Notes under the pieces: generated by a model
Seen by the model: only the letters and a program-made list of their open reading frames with translations
What the model was told of the DNA's origin: nothing
Databases searched by the model: none
Made by a program: the position numbers and the translations under genes
From: Monomorium pharaonis
Taxonomy: Eukaryota; Arthropoda; Insecta; Hymenoptera; Formicidae
Assembly: GCF_013373865.1 (NCBI RefSeq)
Contig: NC_050468.1
Coordinates: 4,963,456 to 5,027,455 of the forward strand
Direction: 5' to 3'
Length of the DNA: 64,000 bases
Shown: positions 24,774-36,804 of the stretch, piece by piece
How the letters are laid out: the number at the start of each line of letters is the position of its first letter
How positions within the stretch are numbered: the stretch's first letter is position 1

Positions 24774-27108
24774 AGTTACGGATTATTTTTAATTCTTAAT
24801 ATTTTGTGACTCCAAACTCTCTCTACCTTGAAATCGCTTATGCTGTTAGCCGTTAAGAAAATGTTTAAACCAATCTTCATTCTCTTGTAAGCTTAGTCTC
24901 TCAGTCGTCTCTCAAAATGTTTCACTGTTGAATTTAAATGTATGTTGAAAAATCCCGCGACAAACCTCAATTCGATTTTTCATGTTTGCTGCAAATGTCA
25001 GTCAGAATTTATTAACAATATTTTTTAGCTTTGCAATAAAAAGTCAAATGAGTTTAAGTCAGTAAAATGTATGCCATACGACCACAAATGACTCCACTAA
25101 ATTTTAATGAATTATCCTTCAGTCATATTGAAAAGAGACAGTCTCATAGTGTCTTACGTCAAGTAAACATACAGCGCAAGACTGCTTCTATCTATAGTAT
25201 CTATACCAACGAACCAACGACTTGCAAACATCCAAGATAATCAAATTTCAATACAGCTGAATTAATCAAGTTCTAAGTAAGTTTAATCAAAAGCTTAGGT
25301 TTGGTTTATATAATAAAATCTTCTTTTTTTTCTATATGCCCCTTACGAGTGAAGATATCGTATAATAAAATCGCAAAATCCGAAATATAAAATTTTCACA
25401 TTAAAATATGTCATCCTTAAGAAAATGTTTTCCCTTTCCTTTATTTGCTTTTTTTCTTATTTCAGCGCTAAATGATGCCCGTCTATCTTTTGTATTCGGC
25501 ATTCGTATGATAAACGGTTTCACCAGCACTACTGTATTTCAATAGTGAATGATTCATTAGGTCACATAGTAGTTTTGACATATTGGCTTCACTTAAATTA
25601 CATTATATAAACTGATAAATTAGATTGTTATACTCAACGAACATACATATATCTAGACATATTGCGCGGATTAAATGGTAATCAATAAAAAGTGTTGATT
25701 CAAGAATTTGATTTATCAATCCTATCAAAAAATACTTTCCCGGACACCGGTGTTACGATCATAATCATAATAAGTTACATTTGCGAATGGAATGCAAAAA
25801 TGCGAACGAAACATATCATCGGTTATCGAAATGTCGACCTTGAACTTCTACAAAAGCATCTGCTTTTATTTGACTTTTGTATAGGACAAGCATGAAGGAC
25901 ATAGTTTCTTTGTGAACCGACGATTAATTTTCTCTTATCCTTTCCTAGTTAATAGCCATTGCGTACATACAGCATGTGTTACAGTTATATTGAGTTGTTG
26001 AGTAGGACATGTATGACGTGTCCTTCCAGTAATTTGATCTGACGATTGCTTTGTGCTTTGTTCTTACAACTCTCTTAAAATATAACTACTCTTAAAATAT
26101 TAAAGTTAATACAATATGAAAATTTAATTTGAAATCTTCATGTAAAAAGTAACAATATTTAATCATTTTTTATGTAGAGGAGAGAAGACGATTATCGACT
26201 AAATGTGGGATTATGGAATTCGTGATATCTCGTATACTTTGTATTGAGTTCTGGAAATAACTGTTCGAATTATCTTCTTTGCATACTGTTTAGACGTTAT
26301 AACATGGCCACTAGTCATTAGTGTTTGTTTTGTCATAGAAGTTGCAAGTTTTCAGTATTGCAAGTAGCCGAAATAAATTCTATAGGTGTCTTTACCTCAT
26401 TTTGAGAAATATGTCGGGTATTAATTTTGTAACATTAGTGCAATTTGAAGGGCTTAAATATAGCTTTCAAATAACGTTATTGAATTTAATGTTTGATATA
26501 ATGTGTGCATACATTTAACATGCAAAAATATCCTGCTTGCATTCAGGGTTATGGACTCTTGCGATTGTCACAAGTCTTGAATCTTATAATCTCTTCCCTT
26601 GTAATATTTTTACAATATTTTGACGATACTTAAATAATATTGTTTGTTATAATACTCTCTCTTATTCTATTTCCATAATACGCAAAGTCGCAAAAGTCAA
26701 AGATTTTTATATTTATATTTTGATTTTTTTGTGTGATACTATGTACAAGATAATAATACTTTTGTGATATTTATGTGTAAAGTCCGTTAAAGAACATTAA
26801 TTTTCCACTTTTTAGAAATAAAAACAATTTTGAGAATATTTGTTGGTAATGTTCCATATTCCTCTTATAGGTTCCATAATCGCAATCTTTTTTCCCTTTT
26901 CCGTAAATTGTTAATTATGTTTGTTATGTATATCTGAAGAACTTTTGCTTATAACATGGATTGGTTGAACTCCATGGATAACAAATTTGCACCAACAAGA
27001 ATTGTCACACAAATTTTTACTGAGTTATTTAAATAAAACAAAATGGTGGTTCATAATTCTCTTCTCTCCTCTATCCTTAAACAATTTTATTAACAATTAT
27101 TGAAGATT
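24774..27108. other. AT-rich noncoding DNA
   Basis: No gene or repeat with clear ends is found. Confidence 0.4.
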
Positions 27109-27580
27109 TTAAGAGGATGCTAAACTGCCCGTCAAACTTGATCGAGGTCGATAATATAGAGTCATTTATTTATCCTTTTTCATAAAAATATTTGCTTCAA
27201 AATACAAATTATATAACTTATACGTACAAATGAATGGTATCCCTCAGTTCAGAATAGATGGAGGAATAAGACTATATTTATCAAATTACGATTAAAAGCC
27301 GTAAAAAAAGTTATTTGTGTGATCAAATTTTCAGAAATCTGTAGTGAAAGCACTTAGATGAATAAAATTTGATCACACAAATAACTTTTTTTACGGCTTT
27401 TAATCATAATTTGACGAATATAGTCTTATTCCTCAATCTATTCTGAACTGAGGGATTCATTTGTACGTAGAGCTACATAATTTGTATTTTGAAGCGAATA
27501 TTTTTATAAACAAGGATAAACAAATGACTCTACATTATCGACCTCGATCAAGTTTGCCGAGCAGTTCAGCATCCTCTGAA
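27109..27580. mobile_element. TTAA-flanked foldback, copy B, near-perfect ~215-bp palindrome
   Basis: TTAA at 27,109-27,112 and TGAA at 27,577-27,580 flank the body. The left arm (27,113-27,331) and right arm (about 27,362-27,576) are almost exact reverse complements around a ~30-bp loop. The outer ends AGAGGATGCTAAACTGC and GCAGTTCAGCATCCTCT match copy A and a fragment at 51,033-51,076. It lies on the upstream side of the kinase exon and is probably intronic. Confidence 0.8.
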
Positions 27581-28256
27581 GGCTTGTTTATATCTCTTAA
27601 CCTTTTGAATGGTACTCATAGGTTTTGCAATTAATAAAAAACACATTTCCTTTACATACTCTGATTTACTCAAAATTTATGTTATAATTTTTGAGGTCGA
27701 TGAATTTGAATTTTTAGTTAAAATTTGATATGTTTAATGCAATATAGCAAGTTTTAAGTTTTTTTCTCTCTCATCACTTGTGATACTTAATATTTATTTA
27801 GATTAGCTATTAACAAAAATTTATGAAACTGGTGATTTTTCTTTATCATCACAATTCTGTATTATCACGATAACGTAACGGCAGTTTTAATATCCATAAC
27901 ACGTATTTTGTGTCTAATAAGTTAAAAAAATGTGATACAAAATAAAACTTATTTTAACTAATACTGCTGTTATAATTGCAGCAGCGTCTTAATAACTATT
28001 TGATCAAGCAGAAGATAAAATTTCTATCGAATAAGATGCGTGATTATTAAAATTTTATTTTTTATTTACAAATTAAGATATTATATTTAGATTTTATATT
28101 TATATTAAGTTCTGAAAGAGGAATAATGATTTCCCATTATTATATAAAATATTCTGATATCAATTAATAAACGATTTGAAAATTGATTACAGCTATATTA
28201 TATTTATAATTTAAATTTGCAATTGTGATTATATCGTATGCGTTTTTTTTTTTAAG
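27581..28256 (+). other. noncoding, presumed end of kinase intron 1
   Basis: It ends in a polypyrimidine tract and AAG acceptor (28,245-28,256) for the first visible kinase exon. No upstream coding partner that would donate the single base needed to complete the first glycine codon is recognised in the window. Confidence 0.55.
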
Positions 28257-31200
28257 GTTTAAGTGCCTGTGAGAGAAAATCCTTCATATTCCTGAGGAAA
28301 GAACTGCCAGTACGGCTCGCCAATATAATGAAAGAAATCCATTTACTGCCGGAAAACTTGCTAAAAATGCCTAGTGTGGGTATTGTGAATAATTTATACA
28401 TCACATCCTTTGAAGAAATATTACACTTTGAAAAAGTTGAAGTCAACGAGGCCACTTTAGACAAGTGAGTATATGAACTGAGCACTTTTAAATGGATTGA
28501 AATAATCGAAGACCAATATTAGAGGCATTAATCGATTAATTTATTTGTTATAACTAAAATAATTAACTAAAAATTTAAAATTTAAAGAGAAGAAGATAAT
28601 AGTATGACTCCCATTTACATTTTGTACAAAAAATACTTTTATTTATTAGTATGGTGTTTAATCAATTCTAGGTTCCAAGTTATAAAATATTTGTTACTTA
28701 GGATGTTATTTATAAAAAATGTGACGACGTTACATAATAAGTTGAAGTACATAATAATACTGCGCTTCCTCTTCCACAAAAAATTTAAATTTTAAAAAGC
28801 ATAATTTTGTTATAAGATTATATATTTATTCAGAAAAAAGAAAATATTGTAAAATATATGCAAATGTATGTATAAAAACCTTCGCATATCTACGGAATCT
28901 ATAATAATTTAATGTAAGCTATAGAAAATTAATAGTAAATTAAACTTATTGAATAACTTATTGAATAACTTTTTTGACGTGAAAATTGCAAAAAAGAAGC
29001 CTATTGAGGTTTAAGCGACGACATAAGCAAAATTCCATGCGATCGAATAACTGCTTATGTATTTATTTTCAACGATTTCGAATACACTAATATTGAAACA
29101 ATACAGATAGGCAATAATACAGATACGTTACTATTTGAGTAATTGTTAATCGATAAATTGATTAAATTTAGCTCAACACTGTCGCAAACATTGTTTGCAG
29201 TAAAAATTACTATACGGAAATTTCGAATTTTTTATAGCTTCTGCCAAGCTCTAATAAAGATACGAAATAGACATACCGATGTTGTTCAGACAATGGCGCA
29301 GGGAGTTTTGGAACTGAAGGAGTCTCATGATGTGGACATTCAGACTGAGAATAGCATTCAGTATTTCCTGGACAGATTTTTCATGTCCCGCATTTCTATT
29401 CGTATGCTGATCAATCAACATAGTAAGTTCGAGCATTTTATGAATATCAAACATTTCATGAGTATGCTTTAGTATGGATCATATATTATTGACACTTTTT
29501 TAAAATTATGTTTTAGCGCTCCTTTTTGGTGGGCAATTGAATGGGCATAGTAGACACGTAGGATGTATAGATCCGTCTTGTGACGTAATCGGCGTCATTA
29601 AGGACGCTTATGAGAATGCACGGTTTTTATGCGATCAATATTATCTGGCTAGTCCGGAATTAAAAATCAAACAGCATAATGGCAAGTTTGAATAAAGTTG
29701 ATTATATTAGTTAGTAAGTAATTTTAGATAAATAATTTTCTATAGAGGTAGACCAAATACAATTTCAATTATTACAATTATTTTTACGGGAGGAGGAAAG
29801 GCACCAAATTTGGAACACCACTCTGTTTTTGGACAATATTTTTTAAATAATAGTTAGAAAAACAATGTTGAAAACATGAATACAAATCGGAAAATATCTT
29901 TTATCAAATAGTATAGTAATTTTTATAATACTATTTCGTATTTTTTTAATTGTTTTTGTGACACATGTCAAAAAGAGCATCTGACGAAATGGGTGCCTAA
30001 TTTGGAATTTGTATACAATCGAAGTATTAATGTTACATTTTACTGATCTATACATTTTATTATGTATTATGTAGTTCTACAGACTCAATGTTATTCCGTT
30101 AAACTTGCTTATGAGACAAAATCATGCATATAACTATCGCTTTAAACGAATTCGTTTTTAACAGATTTTATATAGAAAAACATATGAATGTATAAAATAT
30201 AGGTTTTTATTTCTTTAATTAACTAAGCAGATCATATTTTTATCGGTATTCATATGGTGCAATGTTTAGTTTCCAAAAAATAAGAGTTCCAATTTAGGAA
30301 ACCAAATTCGATGCCTTTCCTCTACTATTATTTCCATATATACGTATATGTTGCGTAAATAAAGAATTATGATTATGTATGATCGCCATTATATTTTTAT
30401 CATTTAATAAAAATTTTAAGAGTAATCGGAAAATAATGTCGTTTTTTATAAAATGTAAAATAAATATATTTTGTGTACAGTTTAATTTGAACAGTTTAGT
30501 TGACAGTTTAGTTTCATTTATTTTGATTATAATTGTTGCATAATCCATTTTTTCAGAATTTGAACGTAGTAGTGAGATTAGGATTATTTATGTGCCGAGC
30601 CATTTGTATCATATGCTATTCGAGCTTTTTAAAAACAGCATGAGAGCCGTAATGGAACACCATGGAACTGATGCGGACAATTATCCGCCGCTCGAAATTT
30701 TACTAGTGTGCGGTAAAGAAGACATTTGCGTGAAGGTAGAATGAATTTGTTCAGTGGTTTATTAAGATGCGTGATTAGATCGAATAATTAACGTTTTTTT
30801 TATTTATTTACTTTATTTAGATATCCGATAGAGGTGGCGGCATTCCTCGTTCACAAACGGACCATTTATTTAAATATATGTACAGTACCGCTCCACAGCC
30901 GAGTAAATCAGATGCTCATACAGTACCGCTTGCAGGATACGGCTACGGTCTGCCATTATCTCGATTGTACGCCAGGTATCTGCATGGTGACATTGTACTT
31001 CTCAGCTGTGAAGGTTACGGAACAGACGCTATTATTTATTTGAAGGTAATACTTTAAATCAGAGCTGGGACTTAGTTGCACATTTTGAGTCAATTTTGTT
31101 GTCGACGCTCACTGTCCCGCTCTTGTCATTCGCATCTTAAACTTCTTAGTAACGAGTTGTTGAATGCTTTTAAACAAGATGCGTGATACTTCATTTCAAG

Positions 31201-31853
31201 AGTATTCCTAATATACGATAAAACTGTAATCCTCCTAAATGATAATATTAAACATCTAATTAGAAAACTTTCTTTTTTAAATAATTCTAAATTAATAATT
31301 ATTATAAATCTTTTATTATTATTTTATTTATTATTAATTATCTTTTACTGTAATATTAAGTGATTCATTTATTAAAACGTGAAAACCAAAGGAAAGACAA
31401 ACAACTAATTATAAATATTAAATATCGTCATTTAGGGGAATTACAGTTTTATCGTATATTAGGAACGCTCTTGAAATAAAATGTCACGCGTCTTGTTGAA
31501 AAGTATCTGGCGTCTTATTACTAAGTTACAAATGACAAGTGGTAGAAGAACAGTAGGCGTCGATAATGAAATCGGCTCGAAATGTGCAACTAAATCCTAG
31601 CTCTGCTTTAAAATCTATCGAAAATTTCTAAGAACACCTCTTAGCTTAAAGCTTACATTCTCAGGCATTATCCACTGAAGCAAACGAACTATTGCCAATA
31701 TTTAATAAAACCTCGTCGAAGTTTTACCGTACGCCAGTACCAATTGCGGATTGGAGCAGCCAATGTGGTGGCGGAATGGCGACGAGGCAACTGAGTATGA
31801 GTCATGCTCAAGGTCACAGACTGCCTCATGGAATGGAAATCACTCATTTATAG
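28257..31853 (+). CDS. Pdk: pyruvate dehydrogenase (acetyl-transferring) kinase, mitochondrial; 5' exon missing
   Basis: This kinase phosphorylates the E1-alpha subunit of the pyruvate dehydrogenase complex in the mitochondrial matrix and turns the complex off. Six coding exons join in phase: 28,257-28,464; 29,238-29,422; 29,517-29,681; 30,557-30,735; 30,821-31,045; 31,665-31,853. They give 383 residues ending in TAG. Residues 1-150 form the helical N-terminal domain (RKELPVRLANIMKEI, then IRNRHTDVVQTMAQG and YFLDRF). The GHKL ATPase domain follows, with N box ELFKNSMRA (209-217), G1 box DRGGG (249-253) and G2 box GYGYGLP (285-291), and a DW pair at 350-351. Family members are about 400-430 aa, so only the targeting peptide and first ~40 residues are missing. 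Intron 3 must use a GC-AG splice pair. I chose PDK over branched-chain ketoacid dehydrogenase kinase from its motifs. Confidence 0.95.
29682..30556 (+). other. GC-AG intron of the kinase gene
   Basis: The exon ends CATAATG and the intron begins GCAAGT; the acceptor is TTTTTTCAG (30,548-30,556). Only the GC donor at 29,682 keeps the frame into the FERSSEIR exon. The nearby GT (five bases into the proposed intron) would create a stop immediately after the splice. The intron contains the transposon at 29,791-30,324. Confidence 0.85.
29791..30324. mobile_element. ~530-bp inverted-repeat element in kinase intron 3
   Basis: The left end AGGAGGAAAGGCACCAAATT and the right end GATGCCTTTCCTCTACT are inverted. 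The inner right part is shared, in opposite orientation, with 14,236-14,392. The element is noncoding and has no confirmed target duplication. Confidence 0.65.
31052..31613. mobile_element. hAT-like MITE in kinase intron 5
   Basis: The body 31,060-31,605 starts CAGAGCTGGGACT and ends AATCCTAGCTCTG, a hAT-type terminus. It is flanked by near-identical 8-bp direct repeats, CTTTAAAT (31,052-31,059) and CTTTAAAA (31,606-31,613). Arms of about 185 bp are imperfect inverted repeats around an AT-rich centre. It sits in the intron between 31,045 and 31,665 in a position compatible with normal splicing. Confidence 0.8.
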
Positions 31854-31982
31854 CAGAACGCAATTAACGCGGATCAGAAAATAATTGGGTGAATAATTTG
31901 TAATAATATGGTGTACTTTCGCCAATTCATTTTTTTCTAAGATGAAAATTGTCCTAGCTGAATTGATTTCTTTCTTTTTCAG

Positions 31983-32105
31983 AAACTATCAACAAATTTT
32001 CTGTCTGCGTATAACACAGAATACTTTAATAGGAAAGCTAGATCTGTATTCGAAATCAAGGCAGATATCGAAGAAACATCCTCTACATTACCTATAAGAA
32101 ACTAG
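31983..32105 (+). CDS. candidate alternative terminal exon of the kinase gene
   Basis: A strong acceptor (TGATTTCTTTCTTTTTCAG, ending at 31,982, with a CTGAAT branch-like site) opens a 40-codon frame ending in TAG at 32,103-32,105. Its phase 0 start is compatible with the phase 0 donor at 31,045, so it could replace exon 31,665-31,853. That would remove the segment with the DW pair, which matters for PDK dimer and effector responses. The predicted tail starts KLSTNF and is rich in charged residues. It may equally be plain 3' UTR. Confidence 0.3.
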   Translation, partial: KLSTNFLSAYNTEYFNRKARSVFEIKADIEETSSTLPIRN

Positions 32106-32384
32106 TTATTAAACGGATAAAATACTACGAATATTGGCCAAAACAATATTGATAATTTCTTCTTTGTGCTCTAATTGCGTTACATATCAAATCAATTATA
32201 CAGATTTGATAATTGAGGCTTTTGTTTTCTATCACGTTCCAACACGGTTTTTTGTGACACAAAACGTAGAATATCAGATTATCTATTAGATGTTTTTAAT
32301 TTAAAAAAGTAACAGATGAAAAAAAAATTTTTAACAAATCTTAAAGTAATCGTTATTAAATTGAGTTATTATCTGTTTTATGTT

Positions 32385-32390
32385 AATAAA
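32385..32390 (+). terminator. polyadenylation signal AATAAA for the kinase gene
   Basis: AATAAA lies about 530 bp after the main stop and 280 bp after the alternative stop. It is the first convincing signal beyond both stops, though I did not exclude weaker ones. Confidence 0.4.
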
Positions 32391-32399
32391 ATGTCATAT

Positions 32400-34719
32400 T
32401 TGAATTATTGAATCGCAACTTTGAAATTTGTAACTTTGTATATATTTGATTATTTCACGTTGGTTATACTGCAGAGACAATATCAGCATTTCATTTTAAG
32501 ATAGCATTTTTTGTTACATTATAGCTTTGTATGTCGAATAATATATCCTGGACCATATTTTTGAAATCTGTCAAAAAATATAATCTTTTCGTATCTGTGC
32601 ATCGATGCTATAGATAATGATATACATACGATAGATTATAGATTTTTCTAAAGATTTTAAATAATCAACATTTTTGTTATTTTACTTTCTTCGTATTCCT
32701 TTTATATTTTTTCTTTATTTTATTAAATAATAATTAAACATTATAATAAATATATAATATTTAATTATTATATTATTAAATGTTATGGAAAATATAATAA
32801 TGTTAAAATAATTTTAGGAATTACATTTATAATTATCAAGATTGGATAATAATTATTCAAAAAGTTAAATTTTAACTTATTAACTTTTTTGTAATTTAAA
32901 AATTAATGTAAAAGAAAAAATTTATAAAAGAAAATATATTTCTACATAAAAAACAATATTTCTAAAACAGTATACTATAATCTCTTTTTGTTAATTATAA
33001 TTATACATAATGGCGCCAAACTTTAAAGTTTGATTTCAATTGCCGTATGCTATCTAGCGAGTTCTGTTTGTGAGTTAGTTTTTTGTTTATATAACTTTTA
33101 ATGAAAATAAATTAATTTTATAAACCATTCAACTTTAACTTAATTTAAGATTGTTATAAAATTTAGAACAATCTAAAAAATGTAATTTTGTTAAAACTTT
33201 AACATGGCAAAAAATATACTTAATCTTGATAATTATATATTAATATTAAATATCTTAGAAAATGGTCTAGGAATAACAGATGTCTACTTCCAATCGACTG
33301 TATCAGCCACGTAACAAATTGCAGACTGTGATGTAACATAAAATTTTAATTTAGCTACTAGACAATTATCGTTAGAATGTAATGCACGTGCACAAGATGC
33401 GCATATATATACATTATAATTTTACGGCTATGTATACGTTAGTTGCTCCGAATGGTTACAGAGAGAGTTAAGCAAACAGAAAATATTCTCTAACTTCCGA
33501 GAAAAAGTATTTTATACACAAAAATGTAAAATCAGCTAACCGATTGGCCATCTTTTAATTATTTTTTCTATACTAATAAATTAAATTTATATGGATTAAA
33601 ATTGTTATTTTACAGAGAAAACTATTGGTATACATATTTCACGCAGCCTGAGGTATTTGTATTTGTTTCAATTATATTTTGATAATAGTGTGTTTTTTAC
33701 AAGTGGAACATAGAAAAAAAAACAATTAATGTCAATAGCATAATATTTGCCTTTTTATTCCACTGCAAACAAAATTTTCACTGCGGTAATTAAAAGCATC
33801 TTTTTTTAAATTTATGAATATTAATGAAGAATATTTGTTAAAAAAAATGTATTTGATATATAATATTGTAATATATAATATAGAATATAATAATGTTATA
33901 TTACAGATAACGTACTTTTTACATAATGTATAAAGTATTTTAAGATTGCTTTTTATTTAGTGATACAAGTTAGCACAAGTAATTCCTACATTGCTCTGTT
34001 TTTATCATTAAATATTCAGAAAGACAGAACGATACTTATATTGACTTATCTTACTAAATAAAAAGCATTCATGATTTTCTAATGACTGGGAGGATTTACT
34101 TGATCATGCAGATATCTTGGAATGATAAACATTAATTCATAAGTTTATACTGTATAGTACGAGATGCTGGGAGAAGAATGTTGCAAACGAAATGACGAGT
34201 TATTTGATAATACCTTGTATGTTTCTTATTGATATCGAAGTTTTTTTTTAAATATAATATCGAGGACATAAATTAAATTGGTACGTTAAGTATGACGTAT
34301 CGGGCGAACGTATAATTCAGAGAATATAACGTTCACAATTTGCAGGCCCCTCTCTTTCCAAAACGTGATTGTAGAAATAAGAAAGAATGTTATGTATATA
34401 ATGCAGTGTTGAATATGAATGATGGATAAATATGTGAATTTATAAGTTCTTATGACGAATTGTATTCGTGTACGAAACACGAATAGGATCTTGTGAAGCA
34501 TTGTTAATAAATATCTCACAATAAATGCATATGTATTATTTTATAAAGAAAAATTGTTAATACCAAAAAGTCACTTTGTTTATAGATTCCATTTTTTAAG
34601 CAAAAACTACAAATAAAATTTTGAATTTAAATTAGAAAGTGTCTTTTAAAAGATCATATAATTAGCAGATAAGGTTTTTTTAAATTAAAAGAAAAATCAG
34701 ACAAATAAGAATCAGATGC

Positions 34720-34782
<63 letters not shown>

Positions 34783-35280
34783 ACAATCTTTTTTAACATT
34801 CAAAATGTATCTTATATTTCAATTCTTCTTTGAGTCATCATCAGTGTACACAATAGTGAGAAGAATATTTAATAATAATATCGTTTTATTAGTTTTCATT
34901 GGAAGTCTAACAATATCTTCAACAAAATGTATGCTTTGTCTATTTTGGTTGCAAGATGATAGTAAATAGTAAAGTGAAAAAGTGACTTACAAATAGACGA
35001 AATTACTGTCTACCAGTATTGGGATTGCACGATTTATATATGCTTATTGATTATACATCGAGAACTTAATTTGAATAAATTATAAAAACCACAAAAACCC
35101 ACAATTTGAAAATTATTCAAAGAATATGAATAGGAATAGGAATATTAAAGAGTTCTACATCAAGAAATCCATTCTATCGTGACTAAGTAACGGCCCTTGG
35201 CTCTTAAATTATAATAGCTTCAAAAAGAATACAAATAATGTGTTCGATGATATTATAAGATACGTATTATATGATACGAA
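32400..35280. other. AT-rich intergenic DNA with a GA microsatellite
   Basis: No gene is seen. The sequence TTTGTTTATATAACTTTTAATGA with its neighbours near 33,085-33,130 resembles 41,968-42,015, suggesting one MITE family present twice. A (GA)n tract lies at 34,721-34,774. Confidence 0.4.
34721..34774. repeat. (GA)n microsatellite
   Basis: About 26 GA dinucleotides with one interruption near the start. Confidence 0.9.
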
Positions 35281-36347
35281 TTAAGGGAGCATATATGTTT
35301 GGAACCACAAAAAAGAAGGCATTTTTCATGAATTTTTTTTTAGAGCCAAGAACCAAACTATAAAATAGGATTTTTTGTATAGTAAAGTACACGTATTGTA
35401 GTTCTCATACAAATTTTATTACAATGATTTTGTTAACCCCCCCCCCTCCGCTCCGCTGTTATGTAGTCAATCATGCATGTTTCCACGATGATTTCTCCTT
35501 CCTTGTTCAACCAAAATACAAAAACCAAACGGCATCTTAAAAAAGAATAAATTTCTTTGTCGTTGTCATATCCGATATATAAAATTCGAATTTTTAACAA
35601 AATGGCGGTCATTTAAAGTTAGAGTGCTAATTTTTGACAATAAGTTTTATTTTTGCTTGTTTAAAAAAAAAATAGAAAGAATTCAGATTTAAAAAATTGG
35701 ATGCGACAACAACAAGGAAATTTATTTTTCTTTAAAATACCGTTTGGTTTTTGTATTTTGGTCGCAGATAGCCAAATAAAGACAACGTGTTGTTATTTTG
35801 CTGTCACTTATTCCCTATTAATTTTATCAAACTAAAGCCAAGGTGTTTCCTCAAACTGTCTGTTGTTCTGACATCATACAAAATTCTACATTAGAATTCA
35901 ACAAACTGACGGCAAGTTGTCAACATGCATGCACAATTGCTGTCAATGTGACAAGTTTATTATTCCTCAATGCATGCACTTATAATTTTATAAACTCATG
36001 AAGGTTATTTGCTCTTCTGATGTTAACTTCGTTCCACGTTAAATTACAATAACAGAAAATTGTGGGCAAGTTCACACATACACGCAGTGCATTAATTTGC
36101 CCGATATGCTTAATCTCGCTTGGCTATCTGGGGTTGAACAGAAAAGGAGAAATTGTCGTAGAAACATGTACGGTTGACGACAGTGGAGCGAGGCGATTTT
36201 TTAACAAAATCATTATAATGAAATTTGTATAAGAACTACAAAACGTGTACTTTATTATACAAAAAGTCCCATTTTTATAGTTTGCTTCTTGGCTTTGAAA
36301 AAATTTATTAAAAATGTCTTTGTAGCTCCAAACATATGCCCCCTTAA
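35281..36347. mobile_element. TTAA-flanked element with ~235-bp inverted repeats and nested inserts
   Basis: TTAA at 35,281-35,284 and 36,344-36,347 flank ends GGGAGCATATATGTTTGG and CCAAACATATGCCCCC. The arms 35,285-35,520 and 36,110-36,343 are inverted. Inside, 35,510-35,620 and 35,680-35,768 form a second inverted repeat (CAAAATACAAAAACCAAACGG), and CAGATAGCC (35,764) and GGCTATCTGGG (36,121) bracket a copy of the ATCCCAGATA family. No coding sequence. Confidence 0.7.
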
Positions 36348-36804
36348 TTAATAAATGACGATTTCCCCCTAAGAAAACAATTTAGGTAAAGTTCGAATTT
36401 GACAAAAAAAAATCTGAGTATTTCGCTTGAGAGCAAATTTAATTAACTTGACTTAAATTTGATTCAGTAAGCTTTTGCAATTTAATTTGCATATCTTGAC
36501 AGATAACGAGAATAAGTCTTAAAAACAAGTTAAGAGTGAAAAATGAGGATTCTTGATTGGAAAGAATGACGTGTCAGATAACCAACAATCTCTGTCTCCG
36601 ATTGGACTTAATCTTGGCCTTGGGCTCAAAACTCGAGCCTAACTCATTAGATAATGGAGAAGTCTTAAACATAAATTTGCATTAAAAAATCGGTTTCTCC
36701 TGCTCAAAAAACTTGTATCTAATTGGGCCTAGTGTAAGTTAAAAATCTTAGACCTGGAATCCAATTTTATTTCTCCAGAAAGCGGGGATAAATCTTTAAA
36801 ATGT
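36348..36804. other. noncoding DNA between nested elements
   Basis: It has scattered words shared with 38,840-39,050, but I cannot define boundaries. Confidence 0.3.

Noticed and set aside
28252..28485. 77-codon minus-strand open frame
   Set aside because: It is the antisense shadow of a conserved kinase exon.
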